From Cryoendolithus antarcticus (lineage: Eukaryota > Ascomycota > Dothideomycetes > Cladosporiales > Cladosporiaceae), in the NCBI GenBank assembly GCA_002077065.1, contig NAJO01000006.1, positions 1,116,001-1,180,000 on the forward strand: a DNA stretch of 64,000 nt, given 5' to 3'. Made by a program: the position numbers and the translations under genes. Each line of letters opens with the position of its first letter. The stretch's first letter is position 1. Under the pieces are notes generated by a model that saw nothing but the letters and a program-made list of their open reading frames with translations, searched no databases and was not told where the DNA came from. Shown here piece by piece: positions 21,413-31,435 of the stretch.

Positions 21413-22025
21413 TGGAGATCGTGTGTGAAGCAGGCTTGCATGCACTGTCACGCGAGTGACGGAGACACGGACCACTCGAAGGATTCGTGCTCTTTACACT
21501 GCTTGTATATACCGCACTGCGATAACGGGTTGCTATTAGGGCCGCCTAGGAGAGCTTGCAGAGCAAGGAAGACTCTCACCGACGGCGTAAGTGCGTATAC
21601 ACCATTGCGGTGCTGTATACGACAGCGTTCTCATTCATGCTGAAGTCGCTGAGCGGCCCGGCCGTTCTGTCACCCGCCTGACTGCTGGCGTACTCGACAA
21701 GATAGTGAGGACGCTGATGGTAATGCCGTGCACTATGTTGTGAAGAGGTGCACGTTGCGAGATCGCAGTGAGTCTAGGTCGCTCCTGCCTGACATCTGGA
21801 CGCCCGCGCTTGGTAGGGGTAGCTCTTGCCACAGTCATCCTTCACCGTACCATGTCACTCGCTTCCATTCGCAATTCATCTGTGCTACTTTCTTCACAGT
21901 CGCACATCCTGAGTAAATACCGTGAGCTCAGGAGGTCAGTCACCACGAAGTTGTCACGTTTGAGGCGAGTGTCGAATGCCGTCAGCTCTTCACAGCACCC
22001 GCAGCAACTGACAGACTCGCAGCCA
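21413..22025. other. intergenic, leader of F-box-like 2
   Basis: Positions 22001-22025 match 23439-23463 ahead of copy 3 (22 of 25 identical), marking a duplicated 5' leader. Confidence 0.5.
22001..22025 (+). repeat. duplicated 25-bp leader just before the start codon (copy 2)
   Basis: Ends at the ATG of copy 2; the partner at 23439-23463 ends 4 bp before the ATG of copy 3. This fixes both start codons. Confidence 0.6.
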
Positions 22026-22920
22026 ATGCCTCCAAAGCGTCGCGGTCAAGCGCTTACAGTTGGGCTTCCGCCTCCAACATGGCTCAATCCTGCGTCGAGG
22101 AGAAAATTGCCGAACCTCCCTGCCGTCAGCCCTAAACCACAATATAAGACACCAAACGCAGCACCTTCGAAGCCGCTGTCATTGAAGCAATGGCAATACA
22201 AAGGCACCCTATCACCACGTCCGCAGCCGTTCCGAATCATGGACCTTCCGCCAGAGCTACGAGCTCATATTCTCACCCTTGCGGTTATCAACAAAGATTC
22301 ACAGTCCCTGGCCAACTTTACTGCGCCTCCCGTCACTAGGATTAACAGGGAGCTTCGAAGATTGACACTGCCACTCTTGTTCACCGAAAATGTCTTGGAA
22401 GCGTCAATCCCATGCAATCTAAGCGCGGCATACAGTTTCTCGTCCACTCACTCAGGCCGACCGCCGAGGCTTCCATCGTGGCTAAAGAAGTTGCAGGATG
22501 ACCACGATCGAGCAGGCATGTTCAAGGTTCCCGGCTTCGTCGAGAGACTGTTCACAGGACCCACCACGCTTCCAGAGCATCGACTTCAAGGTCACCGCGC
22601 CATACAAAGCTGTGCAACCCTGGATCTGCCAGATCAAGATTCGCTTTTGCACAAGTCCTACACGTGCGTCCGTCGAGATCGTGGAGACTGGAGTGCAGTA
22701 CATGAGGAGGAAGCTGCAGCCAGAGTATACGAAGTCAATCGATCGACTCAAGGTGGTCGTGGCATCGGTTGAGCAACGGCCTGGTTTGCGTGGCTTTAAT
22801 TCATACGACGTGAGAGAGATGGCTGCGGCATTCAGATGCGAATTAGCATGGAGTGCGCCTACTAAACCTCCTCCTAGCAGCGTGGTAATCAAGGTGGAGG
22901 ACTCAAATGAGGAGATGTAG
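22026..22920 (+). pseudogene. F-box-like protein, frameshifted (copy 2 of tandem array)
   Basis: The first part, from the ATG at 22026, reads MPPKRRGQALT and then the motif PFRIMDLPPELRAHILTLAV in frame 3. Homology to copies 1 and 3 continues to GFVERLFTG near 22555. It then resumes one frame later, at about 22563, with RFQSIDFKV and ends with RPGLRGFNSYDVREMAAAFRCEL at 22920. The interval is too short for an intron, so a one-base change (or two-base opposite change) breaks the frame. Without it the protein would run to nearly 300 residues. This is either a recent pseudogene or an assembly error. The C-terminal segment has kept protein-like conservation, which favours a recent break. Confidence 0.7.
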
Positions 22921-23467
22921 CGCGAAGTCTGGGCTGGGGATCAGCCCAATGATACGTGTAAAGGCGGCAAGCGGGCATGAGAAGTGGACAGAGTGATGCG
23001 GATCGCTTGATGTATAGTGTCAAGATCGAGATGCTCGTTTCGATTGCTCGAAGCCCTCTCTGCGAGCTATTTTCGCACATTGTAGAGGGCCGATAGCCTG
23101 GCGCATGGGTATAGATCGCTGTCCGTACAATCACTGTGACTTGTCCACATCTCCATTTACTCCAGACCCCCGACAGTTATGCAGTCCCGAGTGTGATGTG
23201 GAATTGCAGATGAGGGTGTCGCAGTGAGTTTGCTTTGTTCTTGCCTGACCTGCGAAACCACGCTGGTTCGCGCTTGGCAGACTTACCATGCTACTCCGAC
23301 TTACCTCTCTCTTGCATCATTGACACGACTATGCTACTACCTTGCTAGCCAAATGACCCAAAACGAAGCCCCTCACGCCCTAGAGAGAAGTCACTGTCCA
23401 CGAGTAAGATACAAACACAACGCAAGGAGGCACTCGCCGCAGCAATTGACAATCTCGCAGCCACAGC
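22921..23467. other. intergenic, leader of F-box-like 3
   Basis: Contains the 23439-23463 leader copy. No other feature. Confidence 0.4.
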
Positions 23468-24301
23468 ATGGACACACCAAGTGTTCGTCGTTCGAAGAGG
23501 GGCAAGGTGGACTTGCCGGACGACATCACCAAGCTCACCAAGCACGCCAAACTGGAGACGGTGCAGTCACAATTCAAGGAACGACAACAGCGAGCTGGTG
23601 TCGCTCCTCCACCAGAACAGGCGTTCCGTCTCATGGACCTACCCGCAGAAATCAGAGCTCGTGTACTGAGCTTCGTGATCATGAGCGATGAGTCCAGGCA
23701 TCTCGCCGAAGTTGTTGCACCGTTGGTCACTGCAGTAAGCAAGCAGATCCGCAAGGAAGCCTTCCACGTCTTCTTCACGGAGAGCACCTGGTTCGTGCAC
23801 ACTATGTGCAATATAGACGCTTCACAGAACAATCCACCTGCGCCATATCTCCCTAAACCGCGACAGGTGCTACAGAAGGAATTCGATCGCGCGGGTCTTA
23901 TCAAGGTGCCTAAGACGGCAAAGCAATGGATCAGGGATCTAGGCGCTGATGCAGAATGCTTCCGCAAGATCGATCTCGATAGTACGGTCCCTGATTTGAG
24001 TCAGCGGGGATGGCAGGGTCGTATTCACTACAGGCATGTGGCCGTCACTACGGGACCGCACGCTTGCCGGATCAAGATCCGCATGGGCATGGGCGGGGCT
24101 CCGGTCACGGTGAAGGTAGTGGAGGAGCGTCCAGTTCAGATCAGGTTGCACGTCCAGCCGGCACTCGGGAGTACGATTGAGATGCTCAGGGCTACGATCA
24201 AGGCGATGGAGCAGCGGGCTGAATTTCAGGGCTTCAGCTTGGAGGATGTGAGGGACGTGACAGCCGTCTTCAGGTGCCCATTGCCTGTGCACGATGAGTA
24301 G
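23468..24301 (+). CDS. F-box-like protein (copy 3 of tandem array)
   Basis: Single exon, 277 residues, intact. The N-terminus is basic (RRSKRGKVD). The F-box-like motif is AFRLMDLPAEIRARVLSFVI at about 57-76, followed by the shared segment APLVTAVSKQIRKEAFHVFFTES. The C-terminal block MEQRAEFQGFSLEDVRDVTAVFRCPL corresponds to the ends of copies 1 and 2. Similarity is strongest to copy 2, which also shares the 25-bp leader, so these two look like the younger duplicate pair. Role unknown; a substrate receptor for ubiquitination is the family-based guess. Confidence 0.8.
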   Translation: MDTPSVRRSKRGKVDLPDDITKLTKHAKLETVQSQFKERQQRAGVAPPPEQAFRLMDLPAEIRARVLSFVIMSDESRHLAEVVAPLVTAVSKQIRKEAFHVFFTESTWFVHTMCNIDASQNNPPAPYLPKPRQVLQKEFDRAGLIKVPKTAKQWIRDLGADAECFRKIDLDSTVPDLSQRGWQGRIHYRHVAVTTGPHACRIKIRMGMGGAPVTVKVVEERPVQIRLHVQPALGSTIEMLRATIKAMEQRAEFQGFSLEDVRDVTAVFRCPLPVHDE

Positions 24302-24615
24302 GAGAAGTCATGGTGATCGAACAGGTGTACAGCGTGCGGTTTCAACCGGCAGCAATATGGAAAGGGACGTTGTTGGCTCTCGAGGGAACAGAGCGAGCGT
24401 GGCGCAGGTGTGGACGAGCAGTGTATATGCTCACACATGCGAGGCATATAAGTGAGAGGCATGACGGAATGGTTCACGGTGCAGAGGCTACGTTAACGGA
24501 TTCATATGTACATATATCCACGTTGACCAATCAGCTGTCACGCCAAGATTTCACCTATCTCACGTTGTTTCAAACTTTTTCATTTCAGATAACTCAATGC
24601 ACATCATATGAGTAG
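24302..24615. promoter_or_regulatory. promoter region of the Tma23-like gene
   Basis: Contains ACCAATCAG at about 24526-24534, a CCAAT-box candidate, about 85 bp before the ATG. Confidence 0.35.
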
Positions 24616-26145
24616 ATGGACGCATCCGCCTACCTCGTCAAACAAGGCTGGCGCGGCTCAGGTCACTCCCTCGACCAGACAAATCGCGGCATCTCCCGCC
24701 CGTTGCTCATCAGCAAAAAGGTCGACGTTCTCGGCGTAGGCTTGAACAAGCACGCCGCCGTCTCTGATCAGTGGTGGCTTCGTGCATACGATCAAGGTCT
24801 GCAAGCCCTGGGGACTGGTAAGACAAGTGCACTTGCTGAGGCACAGAAGCACGGCGTCAACCGCGGTGGGCTGTACGCGAGATTTGTGAGAGGTGAGGGA
24901 GTTGCTGGGACGCTTGGCGATCTCTCGTCTGAGAGCAAGACGCAGAGTGCTGTTGTTTCGCCGACGTTTGAGGGAAAGATCGCTGCGATGGCGGATCAGG
25001 CGGACTTCATTAGTCTGGCGGCACCTGCTGCTACTGCTCCTGTGACGGGGGAGAAGCGGAAGCGTGATGCTACCGAGGACCACCCGCCTGGGGTCAAGAC
25101 GAAGAAGACGAAGAAGGGCAAGATTATAGTCGTCAAGAAGAACCTCAAGCAGACTGATCCTGTGGCACGTCAGGCCAAGCTTGACGCGAGGGCAGCGAGG
25201 AAGGTGAAAATGCGAGCTGCGAAGAGCGAGTCGAAGGAAGCCCGGTCGGTCAAGTTGCACGCGAGATTGAGGGCGGAGAAGGAGAAGAAGGCTACCGCAA
25301 AAGTGAAGCAAAACGTTGCGACAGAGAAGCAAGCGAGACAGCGAGAGGAGAAGGCTTTAGTCGCAAAACTGCTGGCAGAAGATCCTGTCAAACTTGTCAA
25401 GTATGAAGAGCGAGCAGCAGAGAAGGGCATGACATTGCTGGACTACCACAATCGGCGACAGGAGAAGTTCGCTGAGAAGAACGGCCTTCCTCTACCCTCG
25501 ATCACCAAACCCAAACCCGCCGCCCCAGTAGCCGACCCAGCAGGCTTCGTAGTCGACACCGTCGGCGCCGATCTCTCCGCTCCCGCTCCCGCACCACCTA
25601 CAGACGACATCCCCCGCGACGCCGACGGCCACGTTCCCATGGATCCCACACTATGGGAGGGCAAAGTAGTGAAAGACCTCCCCCGCCCAATTCGCGCAGC
25701 TCGCACACGTTGGATGGCCGTTCGGCGCGCCGAACGCAAACTTGCCTCTGGCAAAGTCGGCCGCAATGAAGGAAAGCCCCGCGGCGTCGTGAAAACGGAA
25801 CGCCAGGAACGATCCGTCCTCGAGCTGCTCCGGAAGTGTCGGGCGATGAAGAACAGCGGTAGTACGGAGAACACTGTGCGCATGGAGAATGGGCCGTTGA
25901 TGCCGACTGTGAGGATCACGAGTAAGGATGGGGCGTTCAATAAGGAGGAGATGAAATTGGCTCGGCGGGTTGTGAGGCGCATGGGCAGGAGTGAGAAGAA
26001 GGCGAAGAAGCTGGAGAAGAAGAAGGGGCCGAAACACGCTGTACAGGCGGAGAAGGCGAAGGCGAAGGAGGCAGTGGCTGCGGCGGGTGGTGGGGTGAAC
26101 TCGGCGCCGGTCAAGAGTAAGGCGAAGCACGACAAGAAGGCATAG
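24616..26145 (+). CDS. Tma23-like nucleolar G-patch protein
   Basis: Single exon, 509 residues. The first 45 residues (MDASAYLVKQGWRGSGHSL..., then GISRPLLISKKVDVLGVG) match the N-terminal G-patch-like start of Tma23, a ribosome-biogenesis factor associated with pre-60S/40S maturation in yeast. The following sequence DQWWLRAYDQGLQAL fits the family's next conserved segment. Residues 145 onward are extremely rich in Lys, Arg, Ala and Glu, with several basic nuclear/nucleolar signals (EKRKRD, KTKKTKKGK). Another lysine-rich stretch, KKAKKLEKKKGPK, lies near the C-terminus. Yeast Tma23 is far shorter, so the long charged tail is a filamentous-fungal extension. Orthology rests on the N-terminus. 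Confidence 0.75.
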   Translation: MDASAYLVKQGWRGSGHSLDQTNRGISRPLLISKKVDVLGVGLNKHAAVSDQWWLRAYDQGLQALGTGKTSALAEAQKHGVNRGGLYARFVRGEGVAGTLGDLSSESKTQSAVVSPTFEGKIAAMADQADFISLAAPAATAPVTGEKRKRDATEDHPPGVKTKKTKKGKIIVVKKNLKQTDPVARQAKLDARAARKVKMRAAKSESKEARSVKLHARLRAEKEKKATAKVKQNVATEKQARQREEKALVAKLLAEDPVKLVKYEERAAEKGMTLLDYHNRRQEKFAEKNGLPLPSITKPKPAAPVADPAGFVVDTVGADLSAPAPAPPTDDIPRDADGHVPMDPTLWEGKVVKDLPRPIRAARTRWMAVRRAERKLASGKVGRNEGKPRGVVKTERQERSVLELLRKCRAMKNSGSTENTVRMENGPLMPTVRITSKDGAFNKEEMKLARRVVRRMGRSEKKAKKLEKKKGPKHAVQAEKAKAKEAVAAAGGGVNSAPVKSKAKHDKKA

Positions 26146-26362
26146 GTTCGCATGGTATCTGGCGTGGAGCCAGTCTTCACTCTGCAAGGCGTTCTCAGCG
26201 ACCGTAGCATCTACAGTTTAATCAACGGCAAACAGCCACGTAGAGATGAATGAGACTCGAGATTGCATGCTTTTATTCCTGCCCGAGTCGACCTTTCTTA
26301 CTACACTCTCCTTCCCTCACAGACCACTTCGTCTGCCCGCACCACAACTCTGCTCCACAGCC

Positions 26363-27631
26363 TCAACGACCTCCGTAGATACTCGACATTCCCCGCTTCT
26401 GCAACGTCTTCGGCACAAGCGCTTGCACGACCTTCAGCCAGACTGTGTAGTATAGTCCCGGACTGCCATCACCCGCCAGACTACCCGGTTCAACGGACCC
26501 ATAAGGCTTCTGGTCTGTGCAGCAGGGCGAGGCGGTGCCCCAGATGGGGCCGGCGGCCCAGTAGGTCCATCCGATGTCTACAAAGAAGAGGAGATCAGTA
26601 AGGACAAGGTGGTAAGGGAGTGTTGGGAGACGTACATTCGGGGTTCGAAGCCATGTACTGAATGGCCTCCTTCAAGTAAGTATCGCACATCGTGTTGTTG
26701 TCGCCGCCGAACTCGGTAACCATGGCCTTGAGATTATGCTGCTTCAACCACCCCGTAACACCAGCCATATTCGCCGGAAAGCTCTGATTACACACGATAT
26801 GCTGGCCGGAGAAATCATAGTCCAGATACTCATGGATATCAATAGCCGTGTTCCCCACCGGATCATGAAGCTTATACAGATAATCCCCTGACGGGTCATC
26901 GCCTTGCTCCTGCTGCAGCCAGTAGTGTCCGCCTGTATACCCATTTCCAGGCGCGAGGATGAGCTGCTTGGCGCCTGCAGAACGGATGCCGTTGATGGCT
27001 GCTTGGTCGTTGGTCAGGACTAGCGAGGTGGGCATATCGTGGGGCTCGTTCATGATGCCGAAGATGACTTTCTCGTTCTTCTTGTATCGGCCCGCAAGCT
27101 CGTGCCAGAATTGCTGGAACTGCTTCGTCGTCGCCGCTTTTGGATCACTCGAATTCCCAATAACGCTCCCGGTCGCCGGCTGTTGGCTGGGATCATTATA
27201 CCGCATATAGTTATGCGGATCTAGAATTGCGTAGGCTCCCGCGTTGGTGATCGCCGTGATGGCCGTGTTGAATTCGGAGAAGTAGGTTTCGTTGAATTTA
27301 GAGCCTAGGCCGTAGGCTAGAGGGCACATGCGCTCGAGGAGGAACGCGACGCGGAAGGTGTTGATGTGGTTCTGCTTGATCCAGATTGGGAGCGTGGAGA
27401 CGTTGAGGAAGGCATAGTCGACGCCGAAGCGGCCGGGGAGGCCGGTACCGGGGGTTGCAGTGGAGGAGTAGACGCCTGGGAGGACTTGTCAGGGAGGTGT
27501 TGTAAGCTATGGTAGGAGATTCTGCGGGAAAACTTACCGAACTCGCCACCAGACTCGGCGACGCCGGCGTAGTAGATGGTCGCCGAGGCCGATGAGGCCA
27601 GAGCGGCTACGAGAGTAGAGGAGAACAACAT
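26363..27631 (-). CDS. secreted endo-beta-1,4-glucanase, glycoside hydrolase family 5
   Basis: Three exons, 27538-27631, 26636-27475 and 26363-26577, give 382 residues. Introns are 62 and 58 bp. A signal peptide (MLFSSTLVAALASSASA) is cleaved before TIYYAGVAESGGEFG. Family 5 landmarks are the conserved RVAFLLERM, YAILDPHNYMRY, FGIMNEPHD with the acid/base glutamate, IDIHEYLDYD and MVTEFGG with the nucleophile glutamate. Next come GWTYWAAGP and a C-terminal Trp-containing block. There is no cellulose-binding module or linker, so it is a catalytic-domain-only cellulase acting outside the cell on plant beta-glucan. The exon 3 reading (YIGWTYWAAGPIWG) restores the tryptophan motif that lies outside the long open frame. 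Convergent with the Tma23-like gene. Confidence 0.94.
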
Positions 27632-28510
27632 TTTACCTGAACTCACTATTGTCGCGATGCTAGCAAGCAAGCAGTCAGGCGGGCAGCACTCCTAATAAGT
27701 ATGGCCTCATGTCACACGAAGTGACATCTCGCTTGCCCACGCGGACGAAAGCTTCGATCTTGCATACAGTCCAGCCGTCCATCGAACTCCCATCGCGAAA
27801 TTGTCCCGTCGAGGTCGTATATCGACCAAGCCGAGCCGCAGGTACATTATGCACGAGACGTGGAGAAGTAGCCAAGCATGTCGAAGCTTTGCAGTGGGGA
27901 TGTCACGACTTGCCGCATTGAGCCCGGAATGACTTGAGCCTGTATGCGCAATGTCGTGAGTCCCAGGTACGCTTTACATGGTGCATGAGATCCAGGCGGG
28001 GGAATCCACTCTGGCCGAGAGTGATCGTCTGGAGTCGGATCTCTGGGCCCGCTAAACCGGTCGAACTTGCTGGCAGCGCTCGTTTGCGCGGCGATGTGCT
28101 GAACTTGTGGTTGCTTGGTCAGGAACATTTCTCCACTGTTCCAGAGGTATGAGCTTGATCATGCGATTGTCGACCGCAACATTGCAGCGAACAACTCATA
28201 GGATTGCTTCTGAGAGACAAATATAAGCAGAGTGTTGATGACCCACTTATACGTTCTCTCACGGACGTCCTCGAAGTAGTGGGCACGCGGCAGTGCAGTG
28301 GATATGAGCATGAAAGTCGTTCAAACTTTTCCGACAAGTGATTGTGAACCTGAACCGGGATGGAAATCGATCAGCAGCTATCAGTCGAATCATCATTACG
28401 GTATAAAGACACGAGTAAGATAAGTGTGCTGGATTGTGATTTACCCGTGTTACCTGTACAATTGTTGCTACAAGCGAGACTGACCAGCAGCCTGCAGCGT
28501 CCCCTCAAAC
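27632..28510. other. intergenic
   Basis: Promoter of the endoglucanase at the left and 3' side of the membrane hairpin gene at the right. No gene seen. Confidence 0.4.
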
Positions 28511-29824
28511 TTACTGTTCATCGCCACCACCTCTCACCTCAAACATCTCCACTCTCCTGCCCTCCTCCCGCCCTTCCTGTTCCAACTGCTCGGCTCGCCT
28601 CTCAGGCGTCCCTCTCGTCCTATAGCTCGGCGGCCCATCCGTTGCCTCTCGTTCCACTTCCTCGTACGTGGGTGAGGGAATCGTATCCGTCGGACTTGGC
28701 AGCACCCTCCAGTGCAAGAGTTCTGGATCCGCTCGCGTACTGCCCCTCCACTTCCCATAAGCCGGTGGTGGCTGCGTGACAGGCTCCTTAGCCGGGTCCC
28801 ACACATCTGGCGTTTGATGTACAGCAGCTGAGGGCTGAGCCTCGGATGTGTCTGCCAAAATATCGTCGCTCATGACGTGGACGTTGAAGGGCGTGGGTGG
28901 GACGAGGGGATCGGTATCCTCTGAGATAGGAGCCAGCGCTTGGGTTCGATGAGGCCGACGTCGGCGGCGGGAGGGGTGTACGGGCTCGATGTAGACGGCG
29001 TGTTTTCGTCTGGTGGCTGGGGCGAAGAAGCAGATGCGGATTAGGAGGTGGGTGAAGACTATGGAGACTAGCAGGATACTGAGGATGAAGAGGATGTGCA
29101 TTGTTGGCGTGACGTTGGAAGATGTCGTTGCTAGGGCGAGGTCTGCAGTATGTCAGTCGATGGTGAGTATTGTGAGAGAGCATAGATGCATACATGTCCC
29201 CAGCAAGCCGGTCAAAAGAAAGCCGAGGAGTAGACACAGCAGCCACTGCGTGCTGCCGACTCGGCCGCGTCGCGACCTCCGTTTCGACTTCTTCCATGCG
29301 TGTTGCTGCCGCTTCTGAGCCTTGTGTTGCAGAAACAGTGCCAGTGAGGGATCACTCATGTCCGGGTGCCTCAGCGCAGTCATAGCTCGCGTGTTGAACA
29401 TATTCGACTGATGTGCCATGCATTGCACCGCCTGCCCGTAACTCATAGCCGGGAACAGGATCCCCGGCACAGGGCTTTCTGCATCGGGTGAACTCGCAGT
29501 GCTGCAGGAGTACGCGCTGGGACTGACAGCTATCGGCTGCTCGATGATGATTGGCGCAACCTTTGGTGAAAGTCGTAGATCCGCGTACGTGCGCTCTACT
29601 GGTGAGGTTGGTGAGGTCTGCGGCGAACTATGGACGGATCCAAAGACTGAGTTGCGAAGAAGATTGCGGACATTGTCTTGCACGCGTGAAAGACGCGTTG
29701 ATGCTCGTCGACTGTCTTCGATAATGCCCGCTTCGAGCGCGCTGGAATCCGGTAGAGGGCTGAGCATGGTTGCTGCGAAAGGAGATGTTGCGACGGGCAG
29801 GACCAACGCGTGAACAGTTGACAA
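28511..29824 (-). CDS. membrane hairpin protein with two PPxY motifs (unknown; possible WW-domain ligase adaptor)
   Basis: Two exons, 29194-29824 and 28511-29142, give 420 residues with a 51-bp intron. The N-terminal half is Ser/Pro-rich and ends in a strongly basic patch (KKSKRRSRRGR). Two hydrophobic segments follow (WLLCLLLGFLLTGLLG and MHILFILSILLVSIVFTHLLI) separated by a short loop containing one NVT sequon. That makes a hairpin with both ends probably cytosolic. The C-terminal tail is basic, then acidic, with PPAY and PPSY motifs and a nearby SPTYEEVER. PPxY motifs bind WW domains of Nedd4/Rsp5 ligases, and several fungal membrane adaptors carry them. The adaptor role is inference only; no family match is recognised. 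Confidence 0.7.
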
Positions 29825-30597
29825 GAAGATCAGAGAGACTCAAGGATAAGATGTAGTGAACATACATCACCCTCACCTCCCTTACCTACTCGCGTCGATA
29901 CCTCACTATCGCGCCCCAGCCTATAGCTTGTCCCAAACAATGGCCATTAGAAGTCGAGGTGACATAGTCATGCACGACGTAAACAATGCAAGGCACCTCA
30001 GGCCGGAAGGCTGCAGGAGAAGCAGTGGAGGTGGTGTCGAGAGAAGGCTCGTGACGGAGACACGGCCGCGCGACGGGCCATGTAGCGACATCGAATCAAA
30101 GCGGTGAACACACGAAGAACCAATGAGATGAATCAAGTGCTTTTAGGATATCTGTGGCAAAGGAGAGGGTGTGCTTGGGAGTGAGAGGTCGAGGTACGAA
30201 CAAGGAGAGGGAGGTGGGTTTGGGCTGCAGGCTTGGGAGCCAATCAGAGCTTAGAATTAGCGTTTGAGGTCATGAAGTGAGGCAGACGTCGAGAAGGCGG
30301 TTGTGAAGGGGCCGAGAGAAGATGCGGTGACCAAGATTGCGTCTGGCCAGAGTGTTGCTGTTTGTGTCGTAAGATAGGCAAGAAATGGTACCAGGTCTGC
30401 AATCGTTCTTTTGTGTTCTTGAGCGTGGCAGCCTTGGGGCCTCAGGCTGCTATATTTTCCACCCCGCGCTGCTACCACGCGTTAAAGCTGCCTACACAAT
30501 TGCATATACATATTATCCTCGACCCGGTCAATTGAGGAAGTCTTGTCACAATCTCCAGAATTCTTCACCTGACCAATATTCGTCCCATACTTCATCC
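29825..30597. promoter_or_regulatory. divergent region, hairpin protein / Nas2
   Basis: A 773-bp gap between start codons. No defined element recognised. Confidence 0.4.
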
Positions 30598-31338
30598 ATG
30601 GGCCTCAGAATGGACTCCCTCCACTCCCCGAGCATTCCCTCTTCCATCGCCAATCCCCCCACCACTACCTCCTCCTCCAGCAAACCCTCCCTCCAGTCTC
30701 TCATTACCCAAAAGGAAGCTCTCGAAGCAGAGTTGTCTGCATTGTCCTCTGTCCTCCAATCCCAAGGAGCAACAATGCAGACCTCGCTCACAACATTTGA
30801 CGGCTTCCCTCGGGCCGACATCGACGTAGCACAGATCCGGACTGTGAGGGCGAGAATCGTGAGACTGAAGAACGATTGGAAGGGCGTCATGGAGAAAGTG
30901 GAGGTCGCTGTGTTGGAGGGGTTTGCGACCAAGGAGATGGGTGAGGAGGATGAAGAGAAGGATGCTGCAGTGGTTGCGGGGCGGGCTGGAGGGCAAGGGC
31001 ACAGTAATGGCGTCGGCACGATGAGGGCAGAAGGTAGTGGGGGGAGAGCCGTGGCACCTGTCATTGAGCCGCCTTTCGCGAGGGTGAACTCGGTCGTCGA
31101 GGGTTCGCCGGCTGCTACTGCGGGATTGAGGGCTGAAGACAGGGTGGTCAAGTTCGGCAACGCAGATTGGCAGAATCATGAGAGATTGGGGAAGGTCGCT
31201 AGGGAAGTGCAGACGAATGAGGGCAGGGAGGTCGTAGTGAAGGTGATCAGAGAGGGGAGGGTCGTGGAGCTGAAGCTTGTGCCGAGACGGGACTGGGGCG
31301 GGCGAGGGTTGCTGGGATGTCACTTGGTGCCGGTATGA
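30598..31338 (+). CDS. NAS2: 26S proteasome assembly chaperone Nas2 (PSMD9/p27-like)
   Basis: Single exon, 246 residues from the ATG at 30598. Open frame upstream to 30385 has no family likeness. The N-terminal helical region (LITQKEALEAELSALSSVL, then FDGFPRADIDVAQIRTVRARIVRLKND) is the Nas2 signature. A Gly/Ala-rich linker leads to a PDZ domain (FARVNSVVEGSPAATAGLRAEDRVVKFG, ending VVELKLVPRRDWGGRGLLGCHLVPV). Nas2 escorts the ATPase subunit Rpt5 during base assembly, in cytosol and nucleus. Stops of this gene and the convergent HET gene lie 97 bp apart. Confidence 0.93.
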   Translation: MGLRMDSLHSPSIPSSIANPPTTTSSSSKPSLQSLITQKEALEAELSALSSVLQSQGATMQTSLTTFDGFPRADIDVAQIRTVRARIVRLKNDWKGVMEKVEVAVLEGFATKEMGEEDEEKDAAVVAGRAGGQGHSNGVGTMRAEGSGGRAVAPVIEPPFARVNSVVEGSPAATAGLRAEDRVVKFGNADWQNHERLGKVAREVQTNEGREVVVKVIREGRVVELKLVPRRDWGGRGLLGCHLVPV

Positions 31339-31435
31339 TGGAAAGCAGGAGTGTAGGAAAGTCTCCCGAGAGGCGCGCTTCGAATCGTCCGTTACGTCCC
31401 ATACTCGATGAGGATCCCAACGAAAAGGCAGAGGA

